Below are positions 44,353 through 54,689 of a DNA stretch of 64,000 bases, piece after piece. The position numbers and the translations under genes are program-made. The DNA is taken from the NCBI RefSeq assembly GCF_016920785.2, contig NW_024609839.1:16989085-17053084 (forward strand), read 5' to 3'. The DNA is from Ixodes scapularis. Taxonomy: Eukaryota > Arthropoda > Arachnida > Ixodida > Ixodidae. Every line of letters starts with the position of its first letter. Position 1 is the first letter of the stretch. The notes under the pieces were generated by a model that saw only the letters and a program-made list of their open reading frames with translations, made no database searches and was not told where the DNA came from.

Positions 44353-44830
44353 TTATTTATTTTTTTGCTCAACATCTGGTTGCTTCTCTATTGCCACAAA
44401 GATGGCTTGGTGGTCAGTGTAGTAACACGCTGCCGTCTCTATGGCCCCAACGCAGCATTTGGAATCGATTGTCTGTCTCTGATACACAATATCAATGGTG
44501 GTTCCCCATTGGGTCGTCTCTACAGTTGGAACACTGGCTAAGTCCAGGTTAAACATGTCCTTCAAAGGAACACCAAGAGAGTCTGGAGCACGATTGAAGT
44601 CACCAGCCACCACACAAAGTTCACTTGCCACACGACTAGGTATAAACGTAGCCACTGCGTCTATAGTGTCTTTAACTGAATTGTTCGGCGACACGTACAC
44701 GGCTTCAATGACCACACCACTTTCGTCAAGCTGAACGGCACAGGCTTCACCCTTGGGCACGGCTACGTTTTGCAGTTAACTGAGAGCAACCCCTTTCCTC
44801 ACATAGATACAGACTCCCGAAGCTTCGCTC
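44353..44830 (-). pseudogene. Fragment of an endonuclease/exonuclease/phosphatase-fold protein
   Basis: The minus-strand frame has SGVCIYVRKGVALS, one in-frame stop (near 44780), then a 135-codon open part: ACAVQLDESGVVIEAVYVSP, LCVVAGDFNRAPDS (the GDFN motif), WGTTIDIVYQ and TDHQAIFVAIE (the terminal DH pair). These are the C-terminal catalytic motifs of the EEP superfamily. The N-terminal Asn and Glu motifs are missing, so it is truncated. It lies downstream of, and does not resemble, the neighbouring LINE proteins. It may come from a Helitron or another element; I cannot decide. Confidence 0.65.
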
Positions 44831-45213
44831 TTTTGCGCCGCTGAGCAGCAATTTCGCTCTCCTTCTCCTTGGCTATACCACACTGGCAACGCCCCGCTAT
44901 CTGTATATCCCCACTGATACCTCTGCACATGCGCACAAAATAAGAGCTGCTATCAAGCGGCTCCGGTGTAGCGTCAGACTTGGCTACTGCGCAACGGAGG
45001 CGCACAGCCGGGCAAGCGGCGGTGCCAGTGCGTCTTTCGCGGCTATGGCGTCACTCCTCTGGAATGCGCGGACCGGAGAGGCGCGCGCGGCGGCGGCGGC
45101 TCCGGCGCGCCAGCTGTGCGCCGTGTGACAGCACAGCTCCCCGCGCATGCGCAGCACGGCTCTCCAGGAGCCACGCGAAACTGCTCAACCTCGGCCAGTG
45201 TAGCTCACGCTAC

Positions 45214-46603
45214 AATAATGATAATAATAATAATAATAATAATAATAATATATATTTATTTATTTGTGCGGATAATTTCTCAAGTTGAGGCACGGGTCTG
45301 TCAAAGCCAGTAAAGGCTTGTGGGACAGCACCCTACTGGTCATAATCACAATATCCCCCAAACACAAACAGTGTCAAGCTCACCATGCAGCATCTGCACA
45401 TTAATGCAAGAATATGATGAAAAATGCCACGCACATAGTATCAATAAATACACTGTGATGCAATAAATAATCATGTAAAAAAAAACACACACACACGCGC
45501 ACACACTCACGCATAGTTATGTTGTTCCATTGAAGTCTTGGAGCACTTGTTTGAGTTTTTTTCGAGAGTCCACACCATATATGTTTTCCGGCAGGTCATT
45601 GAAGATTGAAGGTACATAGTAATTGCGAACTCTTTTTCCATAATTCGTGGTGATAGAAGGCACTTTGTAACGTTCGGTCCGGGGAAGTGATCTAGATACT
45701 ATATTGGGTTCTTTATAGTCATCGTTCCAAAAATATTTCAGTACAACAGTCTTAACCAATAAGGCATTGAAGAGCGGCAAACCTAAAGCTTTTAGTTTTT
45801 CTTCTTCGGTTTCTGCCGATGGACCATAGGCAATACTCTTAAACATTCCTTTCAAAACTGAATCAACTTTTTGGCACCATATTACAGACCCATGTCCGAA
45901 AATTGTTATGCCATACCTTAAAACAGTGTAAGCTAAAGCTTGAGCTATCATCTTTTTGGTTGATTTAGGAATTAATGATCTTGTATTATAAAGTAAGCAT
46001 GAACGTTTCTCAGTTTTTACAGATATAAGACATATGAAAATTCCACGACAAAGCACTGTCAAACTCAATTCCTAAATACTTAACCTGATCTGCATAAGAC
46101 ACAGGGCAGCAGTTGCCGTCTGCACAGTCAGAAGTATGCATGTAAAGTGCATGATCAAATGTTATATTTCTTAGCGGATTATGAAAGCAGACAAGTTTAG
46201 TTTTGAATATATTTACCTCAAGACAATTTCTTTTGAACCAGTCAAGTAAGCAGCACGTGTCTTTTTGGAGTAGCGTCATTGCTGGAACATAATCAAGATG
46301 GAGCGAGAGCAGTACCGTGTCGTCAGCGTATTGGAATAGTTTACATGTGGAGACAGCGTTGGAAATATCATTGACAAACACGTTGAAAAGAAGAGGCGAC
46401 AAAATAGACCCCTGAGGGACTCCAGCTTTTAAATTTACTTTGGAGCTTCGGCTATTGTTTATAGAAACTACTTGTGTACGGCCGCTCAAAAAGTTCTGAA
46501 GCAGAGAAAGGATTGGGCCGCGGAATCCAATTTTATGAAATTTTTTAAGTAGAATGCTATGGTTGACCGTGTCAAATGCTTTCGCCACGTCAATAAAAAG
46601 AGC
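45214..46603 (-). mobile_element. LINE copy 1 of a head-to-tail array: RT, 5'-truncated
   Basis: On the minus strand the copy starts directly beside the (AAT)n of copy 2 with ALFIDVAKAFDTVNHSILLKK (motif A region). It continues with KAGVPQGSILSPLLFNVFVN (about 46415), FQYADDTVLL (catalytic YADD, about 46320) and QVKYLGIEFDSALSW. After one frame change near 46040 comes ARS-type thumb sequence: LLYNTRSLIPKST, LRYGITIFGHG, and a C-terminal KRVRNYYVPSIFNDLPENI, typical of CR1/L2-like LINEs. The catalytic aspartates are intact. It ends in an (ATT)n tail (plus-strand AAT run 45214-45251). Endonuclease and N-terminus are lost. Confidence 0.8.
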
Positions 46604-46605
46604 AA

Positions 46606-46671
<66 letters not shown>

Positions 46672-46936
46672 TTTATTCCACATATAATAAATGACACAAT
46701 ACAAATACGGGTCTGTCCAAGCCACAGGAGGCTTGTGGGACAGGACCCGGCAAGTCGAAACGGCGAAAAAACAAAGAATAAGGTGAACTCAAAATAAGAT
46801 ATGAACTATGCAGAAGATGAGTAACAACAGAACAACGAATGGTTACTACAAGCTTAAATTGGTCAGCATTTTTTTTAGTTTTCTTTTTGTAGTGCTTTCA
46901 AAAAAGCGATCTGGCAATTTATTGAAAATGGAGGGC
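46604..46936 (-). mobile_element. LINE copy 2: short 3' end with (AAT)n tail
   Basis: The plus-strand (AAT)n run at 46604-46671 is its 3' tail. The body contains ACGGGTCTGTCCAAGCCACA and GGAGGCTTGTGGGACAGGAC, which match the 3' UTR of copy 1 (GGGTCTGTCAAAGCCAG, GGCTTGTGGGACAGCACC). It stops at GGAGGGC, beside the tail of copy 3. Confidence 0.75.
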
Positions 46937-47480
46937 AATAATAATAATAATAATAATAATAATAATCTTTTTATTCACACAACGCTTTCGGTATGTCAAA
47001 TGACGGGTCCGTCTAAGCCGACAATGGCTTGTAGGACTGGACCCAGCAAATTCGCATAGGCGAAAAAAAAAGAACACATGAATAAACAAACACGTACACA
47101 AGGCTTCGGCTAACCAGCTTCCCAAGTCAAATAAAAAAAAAAACACACAAAACAAATATATATAAGCGAGAAAATAATGAAGAACGCACATAGAAGCAAA
47201 CACACGATCATGAGCTTCAACTAACCAGCATCCCAATTCAACTCAAAACGACAACAGCACAATAATTAGCTTTCACAAGCATAATGACGAAGCCACTTCT
47301 TCAACTCTCCTTTGCCAGTAACACTGAAAATATCTTCAGGAAGGGTATTAAAAATGTCTGATACGTAAAACGACCGCATTCGTTTTCCATATCTGGTGAC
47401 ACATCTTTGCACTTCATACCGAGGAGACGTTCTGAGGAGGCGCGATGGTGTATGAACTGTTTTGAAACTTTAAAACTTTT
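46937..47480 (-). mobile_element. LINE copy 3: 3' end with (AAT)n tail
   Basis: The tail AAT run is at 46937-46966. The body has GGGTCCGTCTAAGCCGACA and GGCTTGTAGGACTGGACCC, then further upstream the C-terminal coding region (CGCATTCGTTTTCCATATCT parallels the KRVRN segment of copy 1). It ends beside the tail of copy 4. Confidence 0.75.
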
Positions 47481-47481
47481 A

Positions 47482-47512
<31 letters not shown>

Positions 47513-48756
47513 TTTATTTACGCGTGTAGTTCAATTTATAGTGAGGCGGGTCTGTCAAAGCCAAAAAAAATGCTTGTTGGTCAAGACCCTACAGTTCGTG
47601 ATAGGAAAGCGTCCCCACACACCTAAAGTTCCAAGCTCAACATACATCACAATATAAACGATGATGGTCACACAAACACATGAACATACACAGCACATTC
47701 AAAGGGTTGCATTATATCGAAGCACTTGCTTCAGTTTTTATTAGTGAGCCCATAGTGTAGACATCGTCCGGTAGGCTATTAAATATAAAGGGAACATAAA
47801 AATTCCAAATTCTTTTTCCGTATTTTGTCACAACGAAAGGCATTTTATAGCGCTCGCTTTGCCAAAGAGATCTAGACACGACATGAGGTAGTTTGAAATT
47901 ATCACATCAGAAGTGTTATAATGCAACGGTCAGAACCAATAAAAAGTGGAACAATGGCAAACCCAAGACTCCTATGATCTCTTCAGTTTGCGATATGGGA
48001 CCATAAACAATGCTTTTAAATATCCTTAAGACTGAGTCAATTTTCGACCCCATCATCCTGAGCTGGGACCAAAATTAATTATTCCATAAAGCAAAACACT
48101 GTGTGCCAATGCGTGAGCTATTGTCTTTTTCGTTGAATAACGTATTAGAGACCTGGTATTATACAGTAGACAAGATACATTGTTCAGTCATTTAAAAATT
48201 TTGACTGATGAGAATTCAACGACAAATCATTTTTAAACTAAATTCCTAAATATTTAACTTGATTTATATAAGATATGGGACAAAACTTACAGGGTGTAAA
48301 TAGGTAGGTATGCATATACAGAGGATGATTGGGCGTTAATATCTTAAGAGGATTACGAAAGCAGATAAGCTGAGTTTCAGATGTATTTATCGTAAGACAA
48401 TTTGTCTTAAAGCAGTCATGAAGTTGACAAGTGTTCTCCTGGAGTAAAGCTATATCTACAGGATAATCAAGATGTTTTGAAAGCAACACAGTGTCATCCG
48501 CATATTGGAACAATTTACATGTTGAAACTGAGTTGGACATATCATTTACAAAGAATGTTAAATAGAAGAGGTGATAAAATAGAACCTTGGGAAACCCCAG
48601 CTTTTAAGGTAACTCGGGAGCTTCGACTATTACCTATAGAAACTAGTTGTGTCCTCCAAGTTAAAAAGTTCCGGAGAAGAGAAAGGAATGGACTGCGGAA
48701 TCTAATGTTTGCAATTTCGTTAGTATAATATTGTGACTCACTGTATCGAACTATAT
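47481..48756 (-). mobile_element. LINE copy 4: RT, 5'-truncated, with (AAT)n tail
   Basis: The tail AAT run is at 47481-47511. Minus-strand frames show FDTVSHNIILTKL at the 5' edge (about 48756-48718), VSTCKLFQYADDTVLLSKHL (about 48525-48470) and YINQVKYLGI, closely parallel to copy 1. Multiple stops separate these pieces, so it is dead. Its 5' breakpoint lies within a few codons of that of copy 1. Confidence 0.75.
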
Positions 48757-48759
48757 AAT

Positions 48760-48971
48760 ATATAATAGTAAAAATAATGATAAAATTAGTTATAATACTA
48801 TTAATAAAATTAGTAATAATAATAATAATAATAACTCCATTTATATTGATTATAATGACCCCTCACTACAATCAATAGAAATGAAGTTAATATTATTATT
48901 AGCATTATTAATATTATTAATTTTATTAATAGCATTATTACTAATTTTATTATTACTATTTTATATTATAT
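48760..48971. repeat. AT-rich inverted repeat derived from AAT-like sequence
   Basis: The left arm AATAATGATAAAATTAG, ACTATTAATAAAATTAGTAA and the right arm TTACTAATTTTATTATTACT, TATTAATTTTATTAATAGCA are inverted around a TATATTGATTATAATGACCCC centre. It abuts copy 4. Confidence 0.7.
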
Positions 48972-49017
48972 AGTCTAGCTGCCACTCCAGGAAGAAACCG
49001 GGAGTGGCAGCTAGACT
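48972..49017. repeat. Perfect 17-bp inverted repeat
   Basis: AGTCTAGCTGCCACTCC (48972-48988) and GGAGTGGCAGCTAGACT (49001-49017) with a 12-nt loop, directly beside the AT-rich inverted repeat. Confidence 0.9.
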
Positions 49018-51764
49018 GGTCCTTGGGCGCTTACACCGGTCAAAAGCGAGCATGCGCAGAAACTCTACAAGTCTACGTTCTACTTTTTAATCTCTTAGTT
49101 TAATTGAAACCGCCTTGAAGCATTCACTTATCTTGCTGATGGCTCCGCATTTCAATACCGATTCATTAATTGTAGGCTTACCGGTTCTCCTTGGAAATGC
49201 AATGCCGAGCTTTTGAGCCAGCATTCGTAGGTGGGGTTTTGGTAGCGCAGTGAGATTTGTGACTGCTTCTCACTGAATTCCCAAAAGCCACACGAACGCT
49301 TACCTTGATAAACTGCTGCTCCCAGTGACAAAAAAAAAGAAGAAATCTACAAGCTCACCAAACCAGGCGCAAGGTCGCTCCTGAAGTGCGTTCCGTGCTG
49401 CCGCCACCACTCCTACCAGGGCCCGTTTTCTCGAACGCGAACCGTGGGTTAAAATTAACTATTGTCCCTAGAAAAGGGAAGTCTAGGTCACGTGACTGGG
49501 AGAGCAGAGGCGACGAAGGAGGAGCAGTACCTACAAGCAAAATGGCCGCGGCGTCGCTTAATGAGGGCTAATAGTTCTGCTTGGTTCTGCTGAACATTCA
49601 TTTCGATCCGGCTGTTATATTAATGACGCACCATCAACGTATTAGCACGTCAAGCAAAGGGGTAGTTCAGGGGGACTACCAAACTAACCGACGGCAGCAT
49701 TCCGCGAACGCATCACTCTTCAGCAGTCCGGGATCCAAGACATATGATGGTACATAAGCCTTGCAAGGGTTTTTATGATGAGCAAAAAACTGTTTTGCGA
49801 ACGAATGTTGGTATATATCTATACTAACACGTTTAGTTTGTTACGCTATGCCAGCCAACTCGTGAGCAGCGCTTACTTTGCGGAGAAAGGGGGCTATCCT
49901 CGATAAAGTCTTCGTTCCAGTTGAACAGCTGGGACATTGTACTGTTTTCTTGTTCGCAGTGCGCCGACGGTATGCCGACAGCATCGAGGTTTTGACATAT
50001 CCCCGGTGGCCAGCAATTCAACGGTGACGAGAAGCGCAGCTTCTCGTCACCGGTGGATCCTTTGGGCAAACGGAAGAGAGGGCAAACAGTTGAGATCAGC
50101 AGGAATCGCAGAAACGTCGTCGCAAGGAACAAAAACGAGACTACAGCACCGGCGTTCCCAGACTGGAAGGAACACGGGAAAGTTATGCGTTGTTTATGGG
50201 GAAACATATTGAAAGAAACGTTTCTTACATTTTCAAATATTCGTCGACAAACTCTAGCATTGTACCTAAAATTTCTTCGTATCATTGGAAGTTAATAAAT
50301 TGGTCTTCAAGTACAACATTACTATATTTTGACTTAAAATACCATAGTAGATCGATAACAACTAGCGGAAAAAGAGGATAAACAAAATGACTGGCTTGTA
50401 TCACCGATAGATGGCGCATCTTATTGCCCAATCAAAAATAATTATTGTTGTTCTATATCTAGCCGTTTATTGCAGTACCTAGGTACTTTTCCCTTCCTAG
50501 GCACCGTGGTTTACTAAATTCGGTTTACCATCGCTTCGAGAAAACCGGCCCAGGTGTTTCTTCTTCGGCGGAATGCCGACGAAAGCAACAGAGAACTTTT
50601 TGCTGGAAGAACTATATGTTTATTGCATTACCAGATTGACCTTTTAAAGAGGCTGTACAACGACATTTAATGAAAATGCTGTTCACCTTAGACCAGTTTA
50701 GTGCCAGTAGTGAGACCCCAGTATACCCACACGCAACGGAATTGGCCACGGAACCTTTGTTGCTCTGTAATGTTAAGAATAAAAGCGAGCGCTTTATTGC
50801 AAGCTCTTTTTTGCAAACCTTGATGACGTAGCCTGGATGTAGCCGCGTTTCCCAAAGGCAATATACAAAATCTTATTTCTTTTTTTTTTTGATACGTACC
50901 TTTTCTTGAAGAAAAGCCGTGAATGCTTTATATATGCAGTCTCTGCAAGTGAGTTATACGGACACAGGAACATTATGTTCAAGAGTGACTGCAACTGAAA
51001 TATGACTAATTAACGAAACTTCATTGATTACTTTTTTAAACACACATTTAAGGACACATCTATGTATTACGGCAATTGAAAAATTTATTGCTGAAAACCA
51101 GAGCAGTTCTTAAACAAATCCCGTGCTCGAAACAGATTTTGTGGTTATTCGATATCAAATTTTGTTGAGGAGATATGTCGAGACCCAGAACAAACGTTCG
51201 ACGTCCGCCGGAAGGCCAACCCTATTTTGATTCTGGAGGGTAACGTCCGAATGTTGAAATATTTGTAACAATTAGGCTTCCCTGCGCGCCGTAGTTGATT
51301 GCAGTCGGTGCTCCGCGGCTGCCGAAGTAAAGCGGTAAAGAACCTTAGCGGTTGCGACAGGTTGCTTCGCTTTACAGCACAATATCACTGAAAAACGATT
51401 TTTAGGTTCGACTTATTTGAAAACGTCGAAAAGTATCCATTCAAGCCACAAACGAATAATCTTGAAGTAGCACATTTAATGGCCCGTGAAAGAGAAGCAA
51501 CAGACGCATGAGTATTATTCGTATAAATAGCTGGCTTATTCGCGCAGAAATCATAAAACTCCAGAGGTGATTTCGACCTTTCATGATCATGAAAAAGCCG
51601 TAAAGTGTGCTGCCCAGGACGTGGGCGGCTCCATGGCCTCGAGCTACTCTTTGTTCCGAGATCTTCGACGCACGGGTGCTATTGCAAACTCAGCTGTTTA
51701 TGTCGTTGGTGTTCCACTGTGCGAGCCTGCAACGACTGAAATGCAATGTGGGCTTTAGGTGTTC
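49018..51764. other. No gene recognised; one strong hairpin
   Basis: CGGTGACGAGAAGC (50022-50035) and GCTTCTCGTCACCG (50039-50052) form a perfect 14-bp stem with a 3-nt loop. A CpG-richer patch (49385-49560) ends in CAAAATGGCCGCGGCG, which opens only nine codons. A 150-codon minus-strand frame (49833-50285) has no motif. Confidence 0.45.
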
Positions 51765-52340
51765 AGTTACACAAGACGTGAACATGGTACTTGCATGTGC
51801 TGAAACGGACAGCGATTCCCGACTGGCCAGACGGCTATACGCTGCTCGTTTGCGAGGTCATCGGTTTGCCCAGTCTGCGGGCATCTTCACAATGTCTTTG
51901 AAGACAGGTTCTGTACATCACAGAAGGCGAATGCGCAGAAAGGCAATGTCGTAAGTGAAAACGATGGAATGGACGTCATAGCGTATGGAAAAGTTCACTC
52001 GCACGCCAGCAGACGAAAAATGCGGCAGCAGCATCACGTCCGTCTGGAATGTATTACGGAAGCATAATCTGCATCCGCACCATGTCTGTCTACACGAAGA
52101 CCTCAGTGAAGCGGAGTTTGAGAAAAGGCTAGAGTTCCGCAACTGGGATTCAATTAAAGCGAATGAAGACAATGACTTAAAAAAATAATTTGAACCGATA
52201 AGGCATGGAGCCACCAGATTCCCTGATTTGTAAACGTCTGGTGCGGCATCCTCGGCAACAATATTATTGAACTCTACTTTCTGGAAGGCAAACTCACCAG
52301 CAGAAAGTACACATCTAGTGTCCCTATGAATTCGACTAAG
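51765..52340 (+). pseudogene. Tc1/mariner-superfamily transposase relic
   Basis: The N-terminal DNA-binding part reads VNMVLACAETDSDSRLARRL and YAARLRGHRF (about 51777-51880), resembling the helix-turn-helix of arthropod mariner-like transposases. After a frame change, ITSVWNVLRKHNLHPHHVCL and LSEAEFEKRLEFRNWDSIKA (about 52037-52160) match the segment just before the first catalytic Asp. Then a stop, followed by SATILLNSTFWKANSP (about 52250-52300), which fits the sheet region between the catalytic acids. The DDE residues are not readable. No TIRs found. Confidence 0.65.
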
Positions 52341-53325
52341 ACTTTGCCTGCGACCTGAGAATTTAAGGTCTACGATAACGTGGTTGCAGCGTGATATAAA
52401 ACCATCGTCTTTTTTTTCTGGCGCTAGAAGTTGGCTTTGCAACAACATTCCCGATCGTTAGAGCGTACGTGCAGGACCAATGCTTTGGCCTGTGTTACAA
52501 TATGAACAGACTTAAACGATGAGGACGAGGTTTCGGGAATGCGCGCCGACATCCGCTCGTGGCAGATTAACGAAGGCCGCCGAGAATGAACCCAACGCGA
52601 CATGGGTGAATCAGACAACAATTGTGATGTAAAACGGTTAGTTTAATCAAAAGTAAAAAATAATAAATAGTTACATGAGTCAGGATCGAGCCGGTCACTG
52701 ATCCGGCTGGCTCACTGCAACGCATACACTATAGTAATGGCGGACGCTTGCTGTTCCGGAATGTTTCAGAACAAATAATGTTTACTGCAAAATCGATGAC
52801 GCTAACCCTCGACCATCGTAGTCATTTTTACTCTCCTGAGTTACGTAGTCCTTCGACGAGACAGGTCTGCGCTTCGGGCACTTTGACCGACGCTGAGTTG
52901 GTCAGGGTTTTATGTTTGCTCTACAGATCTTTCTTTACAACTGGGATGAGAAGCTTCCTCATCCCTGTACGTATAGGTGTGTAGTCATCTGGACACTAAA
53001 TAGAAGATTTCTTTTTAAAAAGCCGCAGCTGACCTTGCACGAGGGGTCGTCATGTACTAGCTGTACCTCGTGTATTCGAAAAGCATGCTGGTCATGCTGT
53101 AGGTATTCGATGGTGGTACCTCCAGAGCCGTGTAAGGTCTTCGGTACTTAGGTTGAATCGTAATTGACTCTCCACTTGAACCAGGAGCTCGTTTCTCCAC
53201 CACCATGACACCTACCACGTCATGAAGTGCGTCATTGTTACTTCGGTCGTATCACCGTTTCGTGTCGGCTTGTCTCAAATGCACAATTTGAGACAAGGAC
53301 AGGCGGAAGATCGAAGAAGGCACAC
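52341..53325. other. No gene recognised
   Basis: Short frames only. A GAGCCGGTCACTGATCCGGCTGG segment (given here only as AGCCGG...CCGGCT, about 52690-52710) is a small palindrome. Confidence 0.35.
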
Positions 53326-53421
53326 CGGTACTTCCGGCTTTTATTATGTTGGCTATTTGCATCTTACGCCACTACCAGCTAGAATACAATGCCTGCCCAT
53401 GACATCACTGATAGTTGTTCC
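53326..53421 (+). repeat. Dispersed repeat R2, copy 1
   Basis: GGTACTTCCGGCTTTTATTA, GGCTATTTGCATCTTACGCC, CCAGCTAGAATACAATGCC and CATAGTTGT-type ending recur nearly unchanged at 57776-57876. Confidence 0.75.
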
Positions 53422-53520
53422 AAAGTACAGAAGTACTTTAGAAGAAAAAAAGCTCTCTGTACTTCACCAGAGAGGTGAAGAAAAGGTAACTTTTCTTCAC
53501 CTCTAACGTGAGGTCGTCAG

Positions 53521-54681
53521 CAGGGTTGTAAAAGTTACTTAAAAATGTACTTAACATACAGTTACAGCTACTCATGTGAAAAGGTACCTTGTTACGCACC
53601 TAGGTACTCGCTTAAAAAGTACCTAGGTACCGTTACAGTTACTTTAACGATACTTACTTTATTTATTTTCCTCAAATTCCTCAAAATATATTGGAACTAA
53701 AGCTTTTTATACTAAGGATACACACAAAACGAGTTCGATATAAGTGCTTTATTGGTGTCAATGCGAGAAATAAGGAAAACCCTATTCACATGAGCCGGTG
53801 CTGACGCCGACGAGCCGAGAATACGTTGGCCGCATGAAGAAACGCATGAGTTGAGCACATATGCACCTAACCTTTGCGACATCCAGCAAAAAGCTTCAAG
53901 CTTCCTCGTTTTTGTTTTTTCGTTTGTTGGGGAAAATTAAGCATTCTTTTCTTCTTTCGGAACTTTCTCAGTTTTGACAACCGCCAAATCTGAGTCCGAT
54001 TTATTGAGTGGAAACTGCATTATATCCGCGATGTAACATTTATTTACGGTTGTAATTATAATTAATTTTCAATTATATTTTATATTGCATTTATGGCAGA
54101 AGAGGGCCACAACCAGGACAAGATGCAAGCAACAGGAACTGTGCCCATTTTTCAAGTTATCTCTTTTCTTGTATGGCCGTCAGAGGAGCTTCAAACACGC
54201 AATGAAGTCGATTTTGGTTTGAGATGAAGGAAGCAGGTCGCTATTTTCCCCAAACGTAGTTCCGAAGCGATTCCATAGATTGGTGTCGCTTGAACGGCGC
54301 TCCCTAATCCACCACTCGCTCAAATGAACACCGCCATTCGCTAAAGCTTCGTTCGATGAAACATCATGGACAAGGAAGACTTCGTTCGCTAAAACGTCGC
54401 TCGATCAAGTCAGTGTCTCCCAGGTCGTACCTAACTTAACGTTAATCACGGCACATCCTAGTGTGTTGATACTTCAAGATTTATAGTTTTTACCACGTTG
54501 AAGTGAATGAAAATATACCTGTAAAGAGTAACTTCACTTAGTTACAAGTTATTGGAAAATGTACCTAAGACACAAATACAGACACCGAGAAATAAAAGTA
54601 CCTAGGTTTGTACCTCAGGTACAACAAAAGTACCCAGATACCGATCTTCAGTTACATTTACCTAGGTACTTTACAACCCTG
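53521..54681. mobile_element. hAT element with GTACCTAGGTAC subterminal repeats
   Basis: Tips CAGGGTTGTAAAAGT and (reversed) CAGGGTTGTAAAGTACC. The 8-bp flanks GTCGTCAG (53513-53520) and GTCGGCAG (54682-54689) match at 7 of 8 and fit nTnnnnAn. Near both ends ACCTAGGTAC or GTACCTAGGTAC recurs (about 53600, 53628, 54598, 54659). About 1.16 kb, no transposase readable. It interrupts BEL gag sequence. Confidence 0.85.
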
Positions 54682-54689
54682 GTCGGCAG

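Noticed and set aside
49542..49571. Start codon in strong context (CAAAATGGCCGCGGCG) in a CpG-richer patch, possible first exon
   Set aside because: It opens only nine codons before a stop and I see no supported splice donor or downstream exon.
49833..50285. 150-codon minus-strand frame
   Set aside because: No recognisable domain, overlapped by frames on the other strand and interrupted by a perfect hairpin; length alone is not enough in 64 kb.
52680..52715. B-box-like GGATCGAGCC on the minus strand as another tRNA or SINE
   Set aside because: No acceptable A box at the right distance and no fold.
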